In this document: one piece after another, positions 17,056-22,506 of the stretch
Position numbering within the stretch: position 1 is the stretch's first letter
How the letters are laid out: each line of letters opens with the position of its first letter
Origin: a virus
IMG/VR virus record: IMGVR_UViG_3300035698_020628
Location: 1-22,996 of that record
DNA: 22,996 nt
Reading direction: 5' to 3' (one strand)
Made by a program: the position numbers and the translations under genes
The notes under the pieces: model-generated
Told to the model about the DNA's origin: nothing
What the model saw: only the letters and a program-made list of their open reading frames with translations
Databases searched by the model: none

Positions 17056-17350
17056 TAGTATTATAATAGGAAAAAAAACATTTATTTCTATTGTAAAAGA
17101 ATCTCGTAAATGTGATTCTCTCCGGGTAGCTTATGAAGTTAAATCTGTGGACTTTAAAAATCTCATAAACGAAAATATGGGGATGTTAATTGAAGTTGAA
17201 GAAGAGAGAAGGTCCCGGTTAAAAGCCGAGGAACGAATGAACGAGATCAGTAAAGATAACTTCAAACTTATTAAAAAAAATAAGAGCATTGTCTTTTGGG
17301 GGATAGGAGGTGTGGCAATCGGAGTCGCTGGCTCTCTTTTAATATTTTAA
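16982..17350 (+). CDS. Exported coiled coil with C-terminal membrane anchor, spanin-partner-like
   Basis: This 122-residue protein has an apparent cleavable signal peptide (residues 1-20, TTLMFLMMTFSSLSQ, with cut before Gln as is common in Bacteroidetes), a coiled coil rich in Glu, Lys and Arg (about 35-97), and a hydrophobic C-terminal helix (about 102-122, ending GSLLIF). It has no lipobox cysteine, so it is not a standard o-spanin. Its topology is closer to a unimolecular spanin that has lost the lipobox, or to a periplasmic coiled coil held in the inner membrane. Its first 74 bases overlap the previous gene in a different frame. A strong terminator follows 35 bases downstream, making it the last gene of the late operon. 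Function is inferred. Confidence 0.5.
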   Translation: MKPQLTTLMFLMMTFSSLSQSIKNDSIIIGKKTFISIVKESRKCDSLRVAYEVKSVDFKNLINENMGMLIEVEEERRSRLKAEERMNEISKDNFKLIKKNKSIVFWGIGGVAIGVAGSLLIF

Positions 17351-17385
17351 ATTAATTCATGCTTTATAATTTGGTTTTTAAAATT

Positions 17386-17406
17386 GCCCTCTCCGGAGGG
17401 CTTTTT
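17386..17406 (+). terminator. Strong intrinsic terminator ending the late operon
   Basis: GCCCTC (17386-17391) and GAGGGC (17396-17401) form a perfect six-base-pair GC-rich stem with a TCCG tetraloop, followed by TTTTT. It is oriented for + strand transcripts and lies 35 bases after the last late gene. Confidence 0.9.
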
Positions 17407-17411
17407 ATAGC

Positions 17412-17443
17412 AACAAAAAACCCTGCCGATTAAAGCAGGGTTT
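17412..17443 (-). terminator. Second hairpin, best read as a minus-strand terminator
   Basis: AAACCCTGC (17418-17426) pairs with GCAGGGTTT (17435-17443), a nine-base-pair stem with an eight-base loop. Read on the minus strand the stem is followed by more T (TTTTTTG over the stem end and beyond), a good intrinsic terminator. On the + strand it is followed only by TTTATG. Together with the + terminator six bases before, this looks like convergent termination. Confidence 0.6.
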
Positions 17444-17467
17444 ATGATAAAAAAAGATTATTACTAT

Positions 17468-17521
17468 TTAAAGTAAAATTGGAATGATAAAAGTAATTAT
17501 TATTCCCGGAAGTATCATCAT
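17468..17521 (-). CDS. Candidate 17-residue hydrophobic peptide on the minus strand
   Basis: A minus-strand reading frame (ATG at 17521, TAA at 17470-17468) would encode MMILPGIIITFIIPILL. It is preceded on that strand by a T/A-rich leader and a possible promoter, and followed 24 bases later by a minus-oriented terminator. The length and composition (nearly all hydrophobic with two prolines) recall the toxic membrane peptides of type I toxin-antitoxin systems or tiny phage membrane peptides, but no family match is claimed. It could equally be chance within a small non-coding RNA. Confidence 0.3.
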   Translation of the reverse strand: MMILPGIIITFIIPILL

Positions 17522-17544
17522 AAAAAACAAATTTTAAAAAAACA

Positions 17545-17575
17545 CTTGATTATTCAAAAGTATTTTATATGTTTG
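17545..17575 (+). promoter_or_regulatory. Bacteroidetes-type promoter for the early operon
   Basis: TATGTTTG (17568-17575) is a full match to the Bacteroidetes -7 consensus TAnnTTTG. Nineteen bases upstream is CTTG (17545-17548), three of four to the -33 TTTG. Transcription should start at about 17580, giving a leader of about 20 bases before the 17602 start codon. It follows the late terminator and precedes the DNA-metabolism genes, as expected for an early promoter. Confidence 0.6.
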
Positions 17576-17586
17576 TGTAGCATAAA
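17555..17586 (-). promoter_or_regulatory. Possible opposed minus-strand promoter
   Basis: On the minus strand TACTTTTG (17562-17555) fits TAnnTTTG, with TTTA (17586-17583) twenty bases upstream as a three-of-four -33 match. It would start a transcript near 17549 that runs to the minus terminator at about 17412. It overlaps the + promoter, so both could not be occupied at once. In AT-rich DNA such matches can be chance. Confidence 0.3.
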
Positions 17587-17601
17587 CACAAATACAAAAT
17601 C

Positions 17602-17733
17602 ATGAAAGAATCATTAGACGATTTTAAAACCGAATCTCCTGAAGACATACCTCAAAATTACTGCGAATGTGGAAACCCAATTAATGAGGATAAAGACTAT
17701 TGTTCAAAGAAATGTTTAACAGATAATATGTAA
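17602..17733 (+). CDS. 43-residue zinc-finger protein
   Basis: This short gene begins 27 bases after the promoter -7 box. It encodes 43 residues with an acidic N-terminal half and a C-x-C-(x)11-C-x-x-x-C motif in YCECGNPINEDKDYCSKKC, the layout of small zinc ribbons of the DUF2116 type (C-G-x-P-I ... YCS-x-x-C). Cys21, Cys23, Cys35 and Cys39 are the expected metal ligands. It is probably a protein- or nucleic-acid-binding adaptor; as the first early gene it may act on the host soon after infection (inference). It was chosen as real because of the motif, the promoter position, the A-rich leader and the four-base gap to the next gene. Confidence 0.6.
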   Translation: MKESLDDFKTESPEDIPQNYCECGNPINEDKDYCSKKCLTDNM

Positions 17734-17737
17734 AACT

Positions 17738-17998
17738 ATGGCACTATTTTTTCATAAACCAAAATTATTATTCACTTTTGAGCATGAGACGATTGATGAT
17801 ATAAATCATATCTATGATAAAGTCGATGACATGGAAACTTTAATTATGTTCGTTTATTATTGCTTGGAAGCTTGTGAACATTTAGAGGGAAATAAAAATG
17901 AAGATGCGAAAACAGTCTTTGAAATATATCAGAGTGTTGGGTATCCGTTATATGCATTTATTACTAACAAATCTTACGAGAGCAAAATACAAATATGA
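17738..17998 (+). CDS. Hypothetical early protein, acidic and helical
   Basis: This 86-residue protein is unrecognised. It is acidic and mainly helical, with residues 18-30 rich in Asp (TIDDINHIYDKVDD) followed by an aromatic helix (LIMFVYYCLEACEHLE). There is no DNA-binding motif, signal peptide or clear membrane span. It lies four bases after the zinc-finger gene, and its stop overlaps the next start (ATGA), so it is translated with the HTH gene. Small acidic early proteins in phages often inhibit host functions, but nothing here shows that directly. Confidence 0.6.
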   Translation: MALFFHKPKLLFTFEHETIDDINHIYDKVDDMETLIMFVYYCLEACEHLEGNKNEDAKTVFEIYQSVGYPLYAFITNKSYESKIQI

Positions 17999-18225
17999 TG
18001 GAAGTATTATTACAAGAATTGAAATTAGTCTCTGACATTGCTCCTACAGGAAGCCATGTTAAAGTCGCAGAAAAAAATAAAATATCTACTGAGTATTTAT
18101 ATCAAATTAGAAATGGTAAAAATATGAAATTAGACACTCCTGAAAATAGGAAAACAATGGAATCATTAATAAAATCATATAGAAATGAAATCTCTAAATA
18201 CCAAAAAAAACTCAATGAATTATAA
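17995..18225 (+). CDS. Small HTH DNA-binding protein, candidate early regulator
   Basis: This 76-residue protein contains a helix-turn-helix-like segment at about 20-42 (SHVKVAEKNKIST-EYLYQIRNGK), where the second helix with Y-Q-I-R-N-G-K resembles the recognition helix of small XRE/Cro-type phage proteins. The C-terminal part is a charged helix (ESLIKSYRNEISKYQKKL) that may dimerise. It is translationally coupled to the gene before it (ATGA). It lies three genes downstream of the overlapping promoters at 17545-17586 and is the obvious candidate to bind them, though no operator repeat was identified with confidence. It could also be a host-directed regulator. Confidence 0.65.
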   Translation: MMEVLLQELKLVSDIAPTGSHVKVAEKNKISTEYLYQIRNGKNMKLDTPENRKTMESLIKSYRNEISKYQKKLNEL

Positions 18226-18421
18226 ACTTAAAATACAAATCACATTGATAATATTATTGATGGCATTTCCAATGATATCATCAATCTATTATTTGAAAGA
18301 GAAAGGACTTAATGTTATATTAGCATTGGCTATCCCTATTGGCATTTATTTATTTGCTACTGTAGGAACGTTTATGTTAGTGAACTTAATAAATAAAGAA
18401 TTTAACACCAAGACTTCCTAA
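18215..18421 (+). CDS. Small two-helix membrane protein
   Basis: This 68-residue protein (start at 18215) has two hydrophobic segments, residues about 8-23 (TLIILLMAFPMISSIYY) and 33-58 (ILALAIPIGIYLFATVGTFMLV), with Lys-rich ends, so both termini are probably cytoplasmic. An upstream in-frame ATG at 18185 would add ten residues, but 18215 is preferred because it sits behind a run of A and overlaps the HTH gene by only 11 bases. Function is unknown; it may be a superinfection-exclusion or early membrane protein, as is common for such small phage genes. Confidence is limited by length. Confidence 0.55.
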   Translation: MNYKLKIQITLIILLMAFPMISSIYYLKEKGLNVILALAIPIGIYLFATVGTFMLVNLINKEFNTKTS

Positions 18422-18460
18422 TACATAGGGAGCATTTAATTATTTAATTTATAGTAAAAA

Positions 18461-18874
18461 ATGGAAAACAAAGAAACAAGTTTAGTGGCAATCGGAAATT
18501 TGCCTGACTTACATGAAGCGAAAACATCTCCGAGAGAGTTGTCTTCAGATTATTGGACACCTGAACTCGATGGAGAATATCGAGTGGGTGTAATTATGGA
18601 TATTAAAGAGGAAACTTATGAAAATGAGGCAGGGGAAAAAATACAACTTCCTTGCATTATTATGTTATCACAAAACAAAGACAAAACTTTCTCAACCATT
18701 AGAAATGGGTCAAAGAGATTAGTTGGAACTGTCGAAGGAGCAGTTGAAAATGGAGAAATTGTACTTGGAGAAACTCCTGTTCGTATTGAGTATCTTGGTA
18801 AGACTAAAAACAAGACTAATTCATTCAAGTCGGACAGATGGAGTGTTAAACCTATTCTTTTAAAATCTAAATAA
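18461..18874 (+). CDS. Hypothetical recombination-associated protein, possible OB-like fold
   Basis: This 137-residue protein lies immediately before the RecE-like nuclease gene and overlaps its start (TAATG). Residues about 33-130 are beta-rich (ELDGEYRVGVIMDIKEETYE ... CIIMLSQ ... VRIEYLGKTKNKTN) and could be an OB-type fold binding single-stranded DNA, but no family match is claimed. Residues 14-20 are LPDLHEA, and the same heptapeptide occurs at residues 11-17 of the nuclease. The gene pair is probably a functional unit for DNA end processing or replication. No catalytic residues are apparent, and the C-terminus is basic (WSVKPILLKSK). Confidence 0.6.
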   Translation: MENKETSLVAIGNLPDLHEAKTSPRELSSDYWTPELDGEYRVGVIMDIKEETYENEAGEKIQLPCIIMLSQNKDKTFSTIRNGSKRLVGTVEGAVENGEIVLGETPVRIEYLGKTKNKTNSFKSDRWSVKPILLKSK

Positions 18875-20103
18875 TGGATATAAAAGAAAAACTAAAAAAT
18901 ACCCTGCCTGATTTACATGAGGCAGGGGTTTTAGGAAGCGAAATCTTCAGTCCTGACATTGATTACACAAGACCTCTAAAAGAGTATCCAACGGCTAATG
19001 ACATAGTTTCATTTTTGCAAAGCGATGCAAAGCCAAAGCATATTTACACAAAGGATCTAAATAAAAATGGAATTGCAGTTCAAGATGCAATGGATAAATA
19101 TTTAGAGGATGATTCTAAAAGTTCAGGTATGCTAAAAGCTGCAATTAAGACTCCGATGCATTATCAGTTTGCAAAAGATGACGATAAAAGAGAACTTGAA
19201 AAACTAAAAGGAACTCAGAAGCATTTTGAACTTGGAAACTTCCTGCACGAGGCTATTTTAGAACCGACAAAATTTGGGAGAGTATTAGTTGAGCCGAAGT
19301 ATTCTTTAGCATCTAAAGAAGGAGTCAATTATGGGACTGAATTTTGGGAGCAAACAATTATCGAACAAGGATTTGGTGTCGATGAGAATGGAGAAGAACT
19401 TGAAGGAGCATTGGTTCTTCATTTATCAAGTGAAGAAGTTATAAAAGCTGGGTTGAGTTTTGATAAGCAAGATGGAAAAAAATTATATCTATCAAACTTA
19501 AAACGATTATCAGGGATGACTCCTGTTGGAGAGGAAAATTACCTTAAAATTCAGATTCTTAAAAAGCATTATGAAAACTACGGAGGAGGAGGAGTTCTTA
19601 AAAGATTGCTTCTTCATTCAAAAAGGGAAATTTCTTTTTATTATACCGACCCATCTACAGGCATAAAATTGAAAGTAAGGCCTGATTCTCTGCAGTTCAA
19701 AGAAAACATAGGTGTTGATGCCATTATATCAGTTAAGAGTTCAGGAACGGAAGATTTAAAAGCGTTCTATTATCAGGCTGCAAAAATGCACTACGACTTA
19801 TCGGAGGGAATGTACCAAGAGGTTATTTCGAATGTGACAGGTAGAGATTTCAACACAACAATTATGGTTTTTTTACAAACGGTTGCTCCATTTGCTGTAG
19901 CTATCTTAGTTTGGAGTCCTGAAGATATTGAAATGGGAAAATATAAGTTTAGAACTGCTTTGAACATCGTAAATGAATGTGACGAAAAAGATGTTTACCC
20001 TGGTTATGATGCATTTGCAGAAGAGGGCAATTTTGGACTGATAACGATGGAACTTCCACAATGGAATAATTCTCCATTATTACCTATAAATACAGAAAAT
20101 TAA
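18874..20103 (+). CDS. RecE-like PD-(D/E)xK exonuclease (PDDEXK_7/exodeoxyribonuclease VIII family)
   Basis: This 409-residue protein has the pattern of phage RecE-type exonucleases, which resect duplex ends to start recombination. Visible motifs are G121-N-F-L-H125-E-A (the G-x-x-x-H segment), E252 in the strand before STGIKLKVRPD271, then A-I-I-S286-V-K288-S and Q301-AAKMHYDLSEGMYQ, as in the family's C-terminal motif. The family normally has an acidic residue before x-K (D-x-K); here Ser286 takes its place, so activity or metal use may differ. The N-terminal 100 residues are less clear and hold the LPDLHEA heptapeptide. It starts on the upstream stop (TAATG) and ends just before a terminator. 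There is no RecT-like annealing protein nearby unless the 137-residue partner fills that role. Confidence 0.75.
   Translation: MDIKEKLKNTLPDLHEAGVLGSEIFSPDIDYTRPLKEYPTANDIVSFLQSDAKPKHIYTKDLNKNGIAVQDAMDKYLEDDSKSSGMLKAAIKTPMHYQFAKDDDKRELEKLKGTQKHFELGNFLHEAILEPTKFGRVLVEPKYSLASKEGVNYGTEFWEQTIIEQGFGVDENGEELEGALVLHLSSEEVIKAGLSFDKQDGKKLYLSNLKRLSGMTPVGEENYLKIQILKKHYENYGGGGVLKRLLLHSKREISFYYTDPSTGIKLKVRPDSLQFKENIGVDAIISVKSSGTEDLKAFYYQAAKMHYDLSEGMYQEVISNVTGRDFNTTIMVFLQTVAPFAVAILVWSPEDIEMGKYKFRTALNIVNECDEKDVYPGYDAFAEEGNFGLITMELPQWNNSPLLPINTEN
18902..18932 (+). other. Terminator-like hairpin inside the start of the nuclease gene
   Basis: CCCTGCC (18902-18908) and GGCAGGG (18921-18927) form a perfect seven-base-pair stem with a twelve-base loop, followed by GTTTT. 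It lies 28 to 58 bases into the coding region. It could halt RNA polymerase when ribosomes do not follow closely, or reduce translation. It may also be a coincidence of codons. Confidence 0.4.
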
Positions 20104-20110
20104 AAACAAT

Positions 20111-20144
20111 AAAAAGGTGGGTTAATTATCTACTCACCTTTTTT
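20111..20144 (+). terminator. Intrinsic terminator after the RecE-like gene
   Basis: AAAAAGGTG (20111-20119) pairs with CACCTTTTT (20135-20143), extended by a G-T pair and GT/AC to a twelve-pair stem with a nine-base loop, and ends in a run of six T. The A and T arms make it work in both directions. It separates the recombination pair from the gene at 20159. Confidence 0.85.
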
Positions 20145-20158
20145 AAATTAAACCAATT

Positions 20159-20656
20159 ATGAAAAAAATATTTAAAGATTTATGGATTGCAATTCGACTT
20201 TATTTTTCTCACATTTTCTTAACGTGGGCATTTAAAACTGCTCCAATAGGTTCAATAGAAAAATTACAACTTGCTGAGTTTATAAAAATAACTATTGGCT
20301 CACAATTTGAACCTCCGAAAACAGAGAATGAAACTCCTGAACATATAAAAGGCATGGCAGTTGAATTTGAAGAAGTTAAACCAGCACCAAAAGTTACAGA
20401 GGAGGAGATTCTTAAAGAACATACTCATAAACGGATTATTTTTATACCAAATAAATTTATTAAAATAAAAAGTATGTGGGTAGATATCGATGGTGCTATT
20501 TTAAAAATTGATTCAGTAAAAGGTAGTACTTTCCCGGATTTTCAATTTGTAGACCTTGATACGTTAGAAAAAGGCAAACCCATTAAATTACTTGAGCATG
20601 GGAATGTAGATTACAAAATAGAAGAACACTTAATTCCAATACTAATCAAATGGTAA
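20159..20656 (+). CDS. Hypothetical early protein with hydrophobic N-terminus
   Basis: This 165-residue protein is not recognised. Residues about 8-25 are hydrophobic and aromatic (LWIAIRLYFSHIFLTWAF), either a membrane-associated helix or a buried amphipathic one. A proline/glutamate-rich linker follows at about 52-88, then a beta-rich C-terminus (RIIFIPNKFIKIKS ... GAILKIDSV ... FQFVDLDTLEKG). No catalytic motif is visible. Its stop overlaps the start of the DEDDh exonuclease gene by seven bases, so it is co-translated with it. A terminator just upstream implies either readthrough or an unrecognised promoter. Confidence 0.6.
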   Translation: MKKIFKDLWIAIRLYFSHIFLTWAFKTAPIGSIEKLQLAEFIKITIGSQFEPPKTENETPEHIKGMAVEFEEVKPAPKVTEEEILKEHTHKRIIFIPNKFIKIKSMWVDIDGAILKIDSVKGSTFPDFQFVDLDTLEKGKPIKLLEHGNVDYKIEEHLIPILIKW

Positions 20657-21225
20657 AAATGTGTTTTATAGATGTAGAAACCACAGGAGTTCAACATTGG
20701 AGAAATTCAGTCCATCAAGTTGCTGGAGGTATTTATATCGATGATAAATTAACGGATTCCTTTGATTATAAAATCAGACCTCATGAAAGTGGAACAGTTG
20801 AAATGGAAGCTTTAGAAATTGGAGGAGTTACATTAGAACAGGTCTTAGCTTATCCTCATCGAACAGTCGCACATAAAACGTTTACTGCCATATTAAATAC
20901 TCATGTGGATAAATATAAGAAGACTGATAAACTATTCTTCTGTGGCTATAACGCTCACTTTGACAACGCTTTCGTTAGGGCTTGGTTTAAGCAATGTGGA
21001 GACAATTATTTCGGATCTTATTTTTGGAGCAATAATATCGATGTAATGGTCTTGGCCGCAGAATATTTAAAAGATGTCCGGCATGAATTAGAAAATTTTA
21101 AACTGATGACTGTGGCTAAACACCTCGGTATTGAAATTGAAGAAGATAAGGCTCACGATGGTTTTTATGATATTGAAATCACTAAGAAAGTTTATGACAT
21201 TGTAAAATATAAAAAAGATGAATAA
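20650..21225 (+). CDS. DEDDh 3'-5' exonuclease (DnaQ-like)
   Basis: This 191-residue protein matches the DnaQ-fold DEDDh exonucleases that remove nucleotides from 3' ends for proofreading or turnover. The motifs are Exo I F-I-D8-V-E10-T-T-G, Exo II Y-N-A-H-F-D105, and Exo III A-H169-D-G-F-Y-D174, giving the H-x(4)-D spacing of the DEDDh subgroup. Length suits a stand-alone domain with no polymerase attached. The chosen start overlaps the previous stop by seven bases; Met4 is an alternative start nine bases later. Its 3' end overlaps the HNH-type gene by eight bases. The neighbouring nuclease and ssDNA-binding genes support a replication role. Confidence 0.9.
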   Translation: MVKMCFIDVETTGVQHWRNSVHQVAGGIYIDDKLTDSFDYKIRPHESGTVEMEALEIGGVTLEQVLAYPHRTVAHKTFTAILNTHVDKYKKTDKLFFCGYNAHFDNAFVRAWFKQCGDNYFGSYFWSNNIDVMVLAAEYLKDVRHELENFKLMTVAKHLGIEIEEDKAHDGFYDIEITKKVYDIVKYKKDE

Positions 21226-21532
21226 ATATTTATGTTCAGATGGTTCTAAGGTAACTCAACCACAAATTGAAAGCAAAATGAGACTTGCAAAAGCTGAACT
21301 TTTAGAAAGGCAAATCGACAACCATGGGTATAACTTTTGTCAATCAGTCGGGTGTGGAAAAAGTAGTGGAGAACCATTAGATTGCGCTCATGTTATTTCA
21401 ATTAAGAAAGCAAAAGAGATGGGAAAAACAGAACTTTGCTGGGATATAAATAATATCAATATATTATGTAGAACTTGCCATCAAAAGTATGATAAGTTAA
21501 ACGTACAATTTAGCAAAGCCGGAGGGCTCTAA
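21218..21532 (+). CDS. HNH-type zinc nuclease-like protein (NinG/HNH-like)
   Basis: This 104-residue protein has a helical N-terminus and a zinc-finger HNH-like C-terminal half. C41 and C46 (N-F-C-Q-S-V-G-C), then D55-C-A-H58-V-I-S, then I78-N-N-I-N-I-L-C84-R-T-C87-H88-Q-K-Y-D give the beta-beta-alpha metal order: Cys pair, His, Asn, Cys pair, His. Such small proteins act as nicking or resolving nucleases in phage replication and recombination (for example NinG). It is coupled to the exonuclease gene by an eight-base overlap. It could be a degenerate HNH fold without activity, as only the metal and catalytic residues can be read. Confidence 0.7.
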   Translation: MNKYLCSDGSKVTQPQIESKMRLAKAELLERQIDNHGYNFCQSVGCGKSSGEPLDCAHVISIKKAKEMGKTELCWDINNINILCRTCHQKYDKLNVQFSKAGGL

Positions 21533-21544
21533 ACTCGTTTTTCA

Positions 21545-21598
21545 TAGTAATTCCCTCCCTGCTTGTGTTTTGGGGAAGATGCAACAGGGAGGTTACTA
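21545..21598 (+). ncRNA. Structured intergenic RNA element
   Basis: TAGTAA (21545-21550) pairs with TTACTA (21593-21598) and CCTCCCTG (21554-21561) with CAGGGAGG (21585-21592). This gives a fourteen-pair stem with a three-base bulge and a 23-base apical region, in which TTGTG/TGCAA can form a small inner stem. No T-tract follows on either strand, so it does not look like a terminator. It lies 12 bases after the HNH-like gene and 28 before the next start codon, so it may act as an mRNA processing site, a stability element or a translational control. Confidence 0.45.
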
Positions 21599-21626
21599 AA
21601 ATTATAATAATTTTAAAACTAAATAA

Positions 21627-22208
21627 ATGAAAATTCTAAAAGAAAAACCGTTTAATTACCAATTTAAGCATTCCGGGAACGATGATTCAATCCCTGAGAT
21701 GTTAGGAGACTTTAAAAGTTTAGATGATGCAAAAAAATATATAAATGAAAACTTCGTGTCCGAGCATATTAAGGAAGTTGCAAGACGACTTTATTCAGAT
21801 GAAGAAATCGCTTCGATGAGGCTTGAAGTAAATAATGAATTAGAAAATGTAAGACCAATTTTAGAAAGAGCATTCTTGGATGCAACTTCGGAATTTGAAG
21901 CTGCAAAACAAAAGAAGAATGATGCACAAGAGGATTTAAATTCTTGCATTAATAAGGCTAAAAATATCTCAACAGAAATCAAAGGAGGTTGGACAGAGAT
22001 ATCTCTCGACCCAGCACGCTCCTTTAGGTTGGCTTTAAACGGAAAGTACTATACTTATGTCTATTTAGATTTCGGAGCGATTGTGTTGGCTAAAATATCA
22101 ATCATCCCGGAATTTGAATTAAAAAATCTTTTCAATTCTGCAGAGAAAAACGAACAGTCATTTAACGAGATATTTAATGGTAAGAAGGTTAAAATTAAAA
22201 AGGGGTAG
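21627..22208 (+). CDS. Hypothetical coiled-coil phage protein
   Basis: This 193-residue protein has a long helical middle (about 48-120, ERAFLDATSEFEAAKQKK) likely to be coiled coil, flanked by a mixed N-terminus (KEKPFNYQFKHSGND) and a beta/helix C-terminus (NGKYYTYVYLDFGAIVLAKI) with a basic tail (GKKVKIKKG). I cannot name a family. It follows the structured RNA element and overlaps the next gene, an HNH nuclease, by 32 bases. Its TAG stop is unlike the TAA used by most genes here. A role in DNA metabolism is suggested by position alone. Confidence 0.6.
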   Translation: MKILKEKPFNYQFKHSGNDDSIPEMLGDFKSLDDAKKYINENFVSEHIKEVARRLYSDEEIASMRLEVNNELENVRPILERAFLDATSEFEAAKQKKNDAQEDLNSCINKAKNISTEIKGGWTEISLDPARSFRLALNGKYYTYVYLDFGAIVLAKISIIPEFELKNLFNSAEKNEQSFNEIFNGKKVKIKKG

Positions 22209-22506
22209 ACCTTCCAATTATCGAAAAGGCTTACAGCATAACGCAAATTGGAAATTAGTGAGAACTAAGGTTTTAGTAAGAGACAACCATGCTTGTGTTT
22301 GTTGTAAGTCAACTCGATATTTAGAATGCCATCATATTACTTATTATTTAAATAATAAATCCATTGTTGGGGATGAGATAAATCACATGGAATGGTTGGC
22401 AATTGTGTGCGAAAATTGTCACACTAAAATACATAAGAATCCAAATCATTTATTGAACCCGGCAAATAAAAACAAAGAAGATGTTTACAGTTACAGGAAT
22501 CATTAA
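22177..22506 (+). CDS. HNH endonuclease
   Basis: This 109-residue protein has a basic N-terminus (MVRRLKLKRGRPSNYRKG) and an HNH domain at about 25-90: W-K-L-V-R-T-K-V-L-V-R-D, C40-V-C-C43, L-E-C-H52-H53-I-T-Y, and V77-C78-E-N80-C81-H82-T-K-I-H86, with two Cys pairs as the zinc-binding frame. Phage HNH enzymes nick or cut DNA, for example in packaging or as homing endonucleases. No terminase is visible here and the gene sits among replication genes, so a recombination/replication or homing role fits better. The start overlaps the preceding gene by 32 bases; no later Met keeps the domain. The 3' end overlaps the DUF3127 gene by 26 bases. Confidence 0.85.
   Translation: MVRRLKLKRGRPSNYRKGLQHNANWKLVRTKVLVRDNHACVCCKSTRYLECHHITYYLNNKSIVGDEINHMEWLAIVCENCHTKIHKNPNHLLNPANKNKEDVYSYRNH

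Noticed and set aside
17484-17518. ATGATA/TATCAT inverted repeat as an operator for the HTH protein
   Set aside because: Only six bases per arm with a 23-base gap, within the candidate minus frame; no second copy near the promoter.
22177-22208. Programmed frameshift joining the coiled-coil gene to the HNH gene
   Set aside because: The frames differ by +1 and no usual slippery sequence or downstream structure is visible; ordinary gene overlap explains it.
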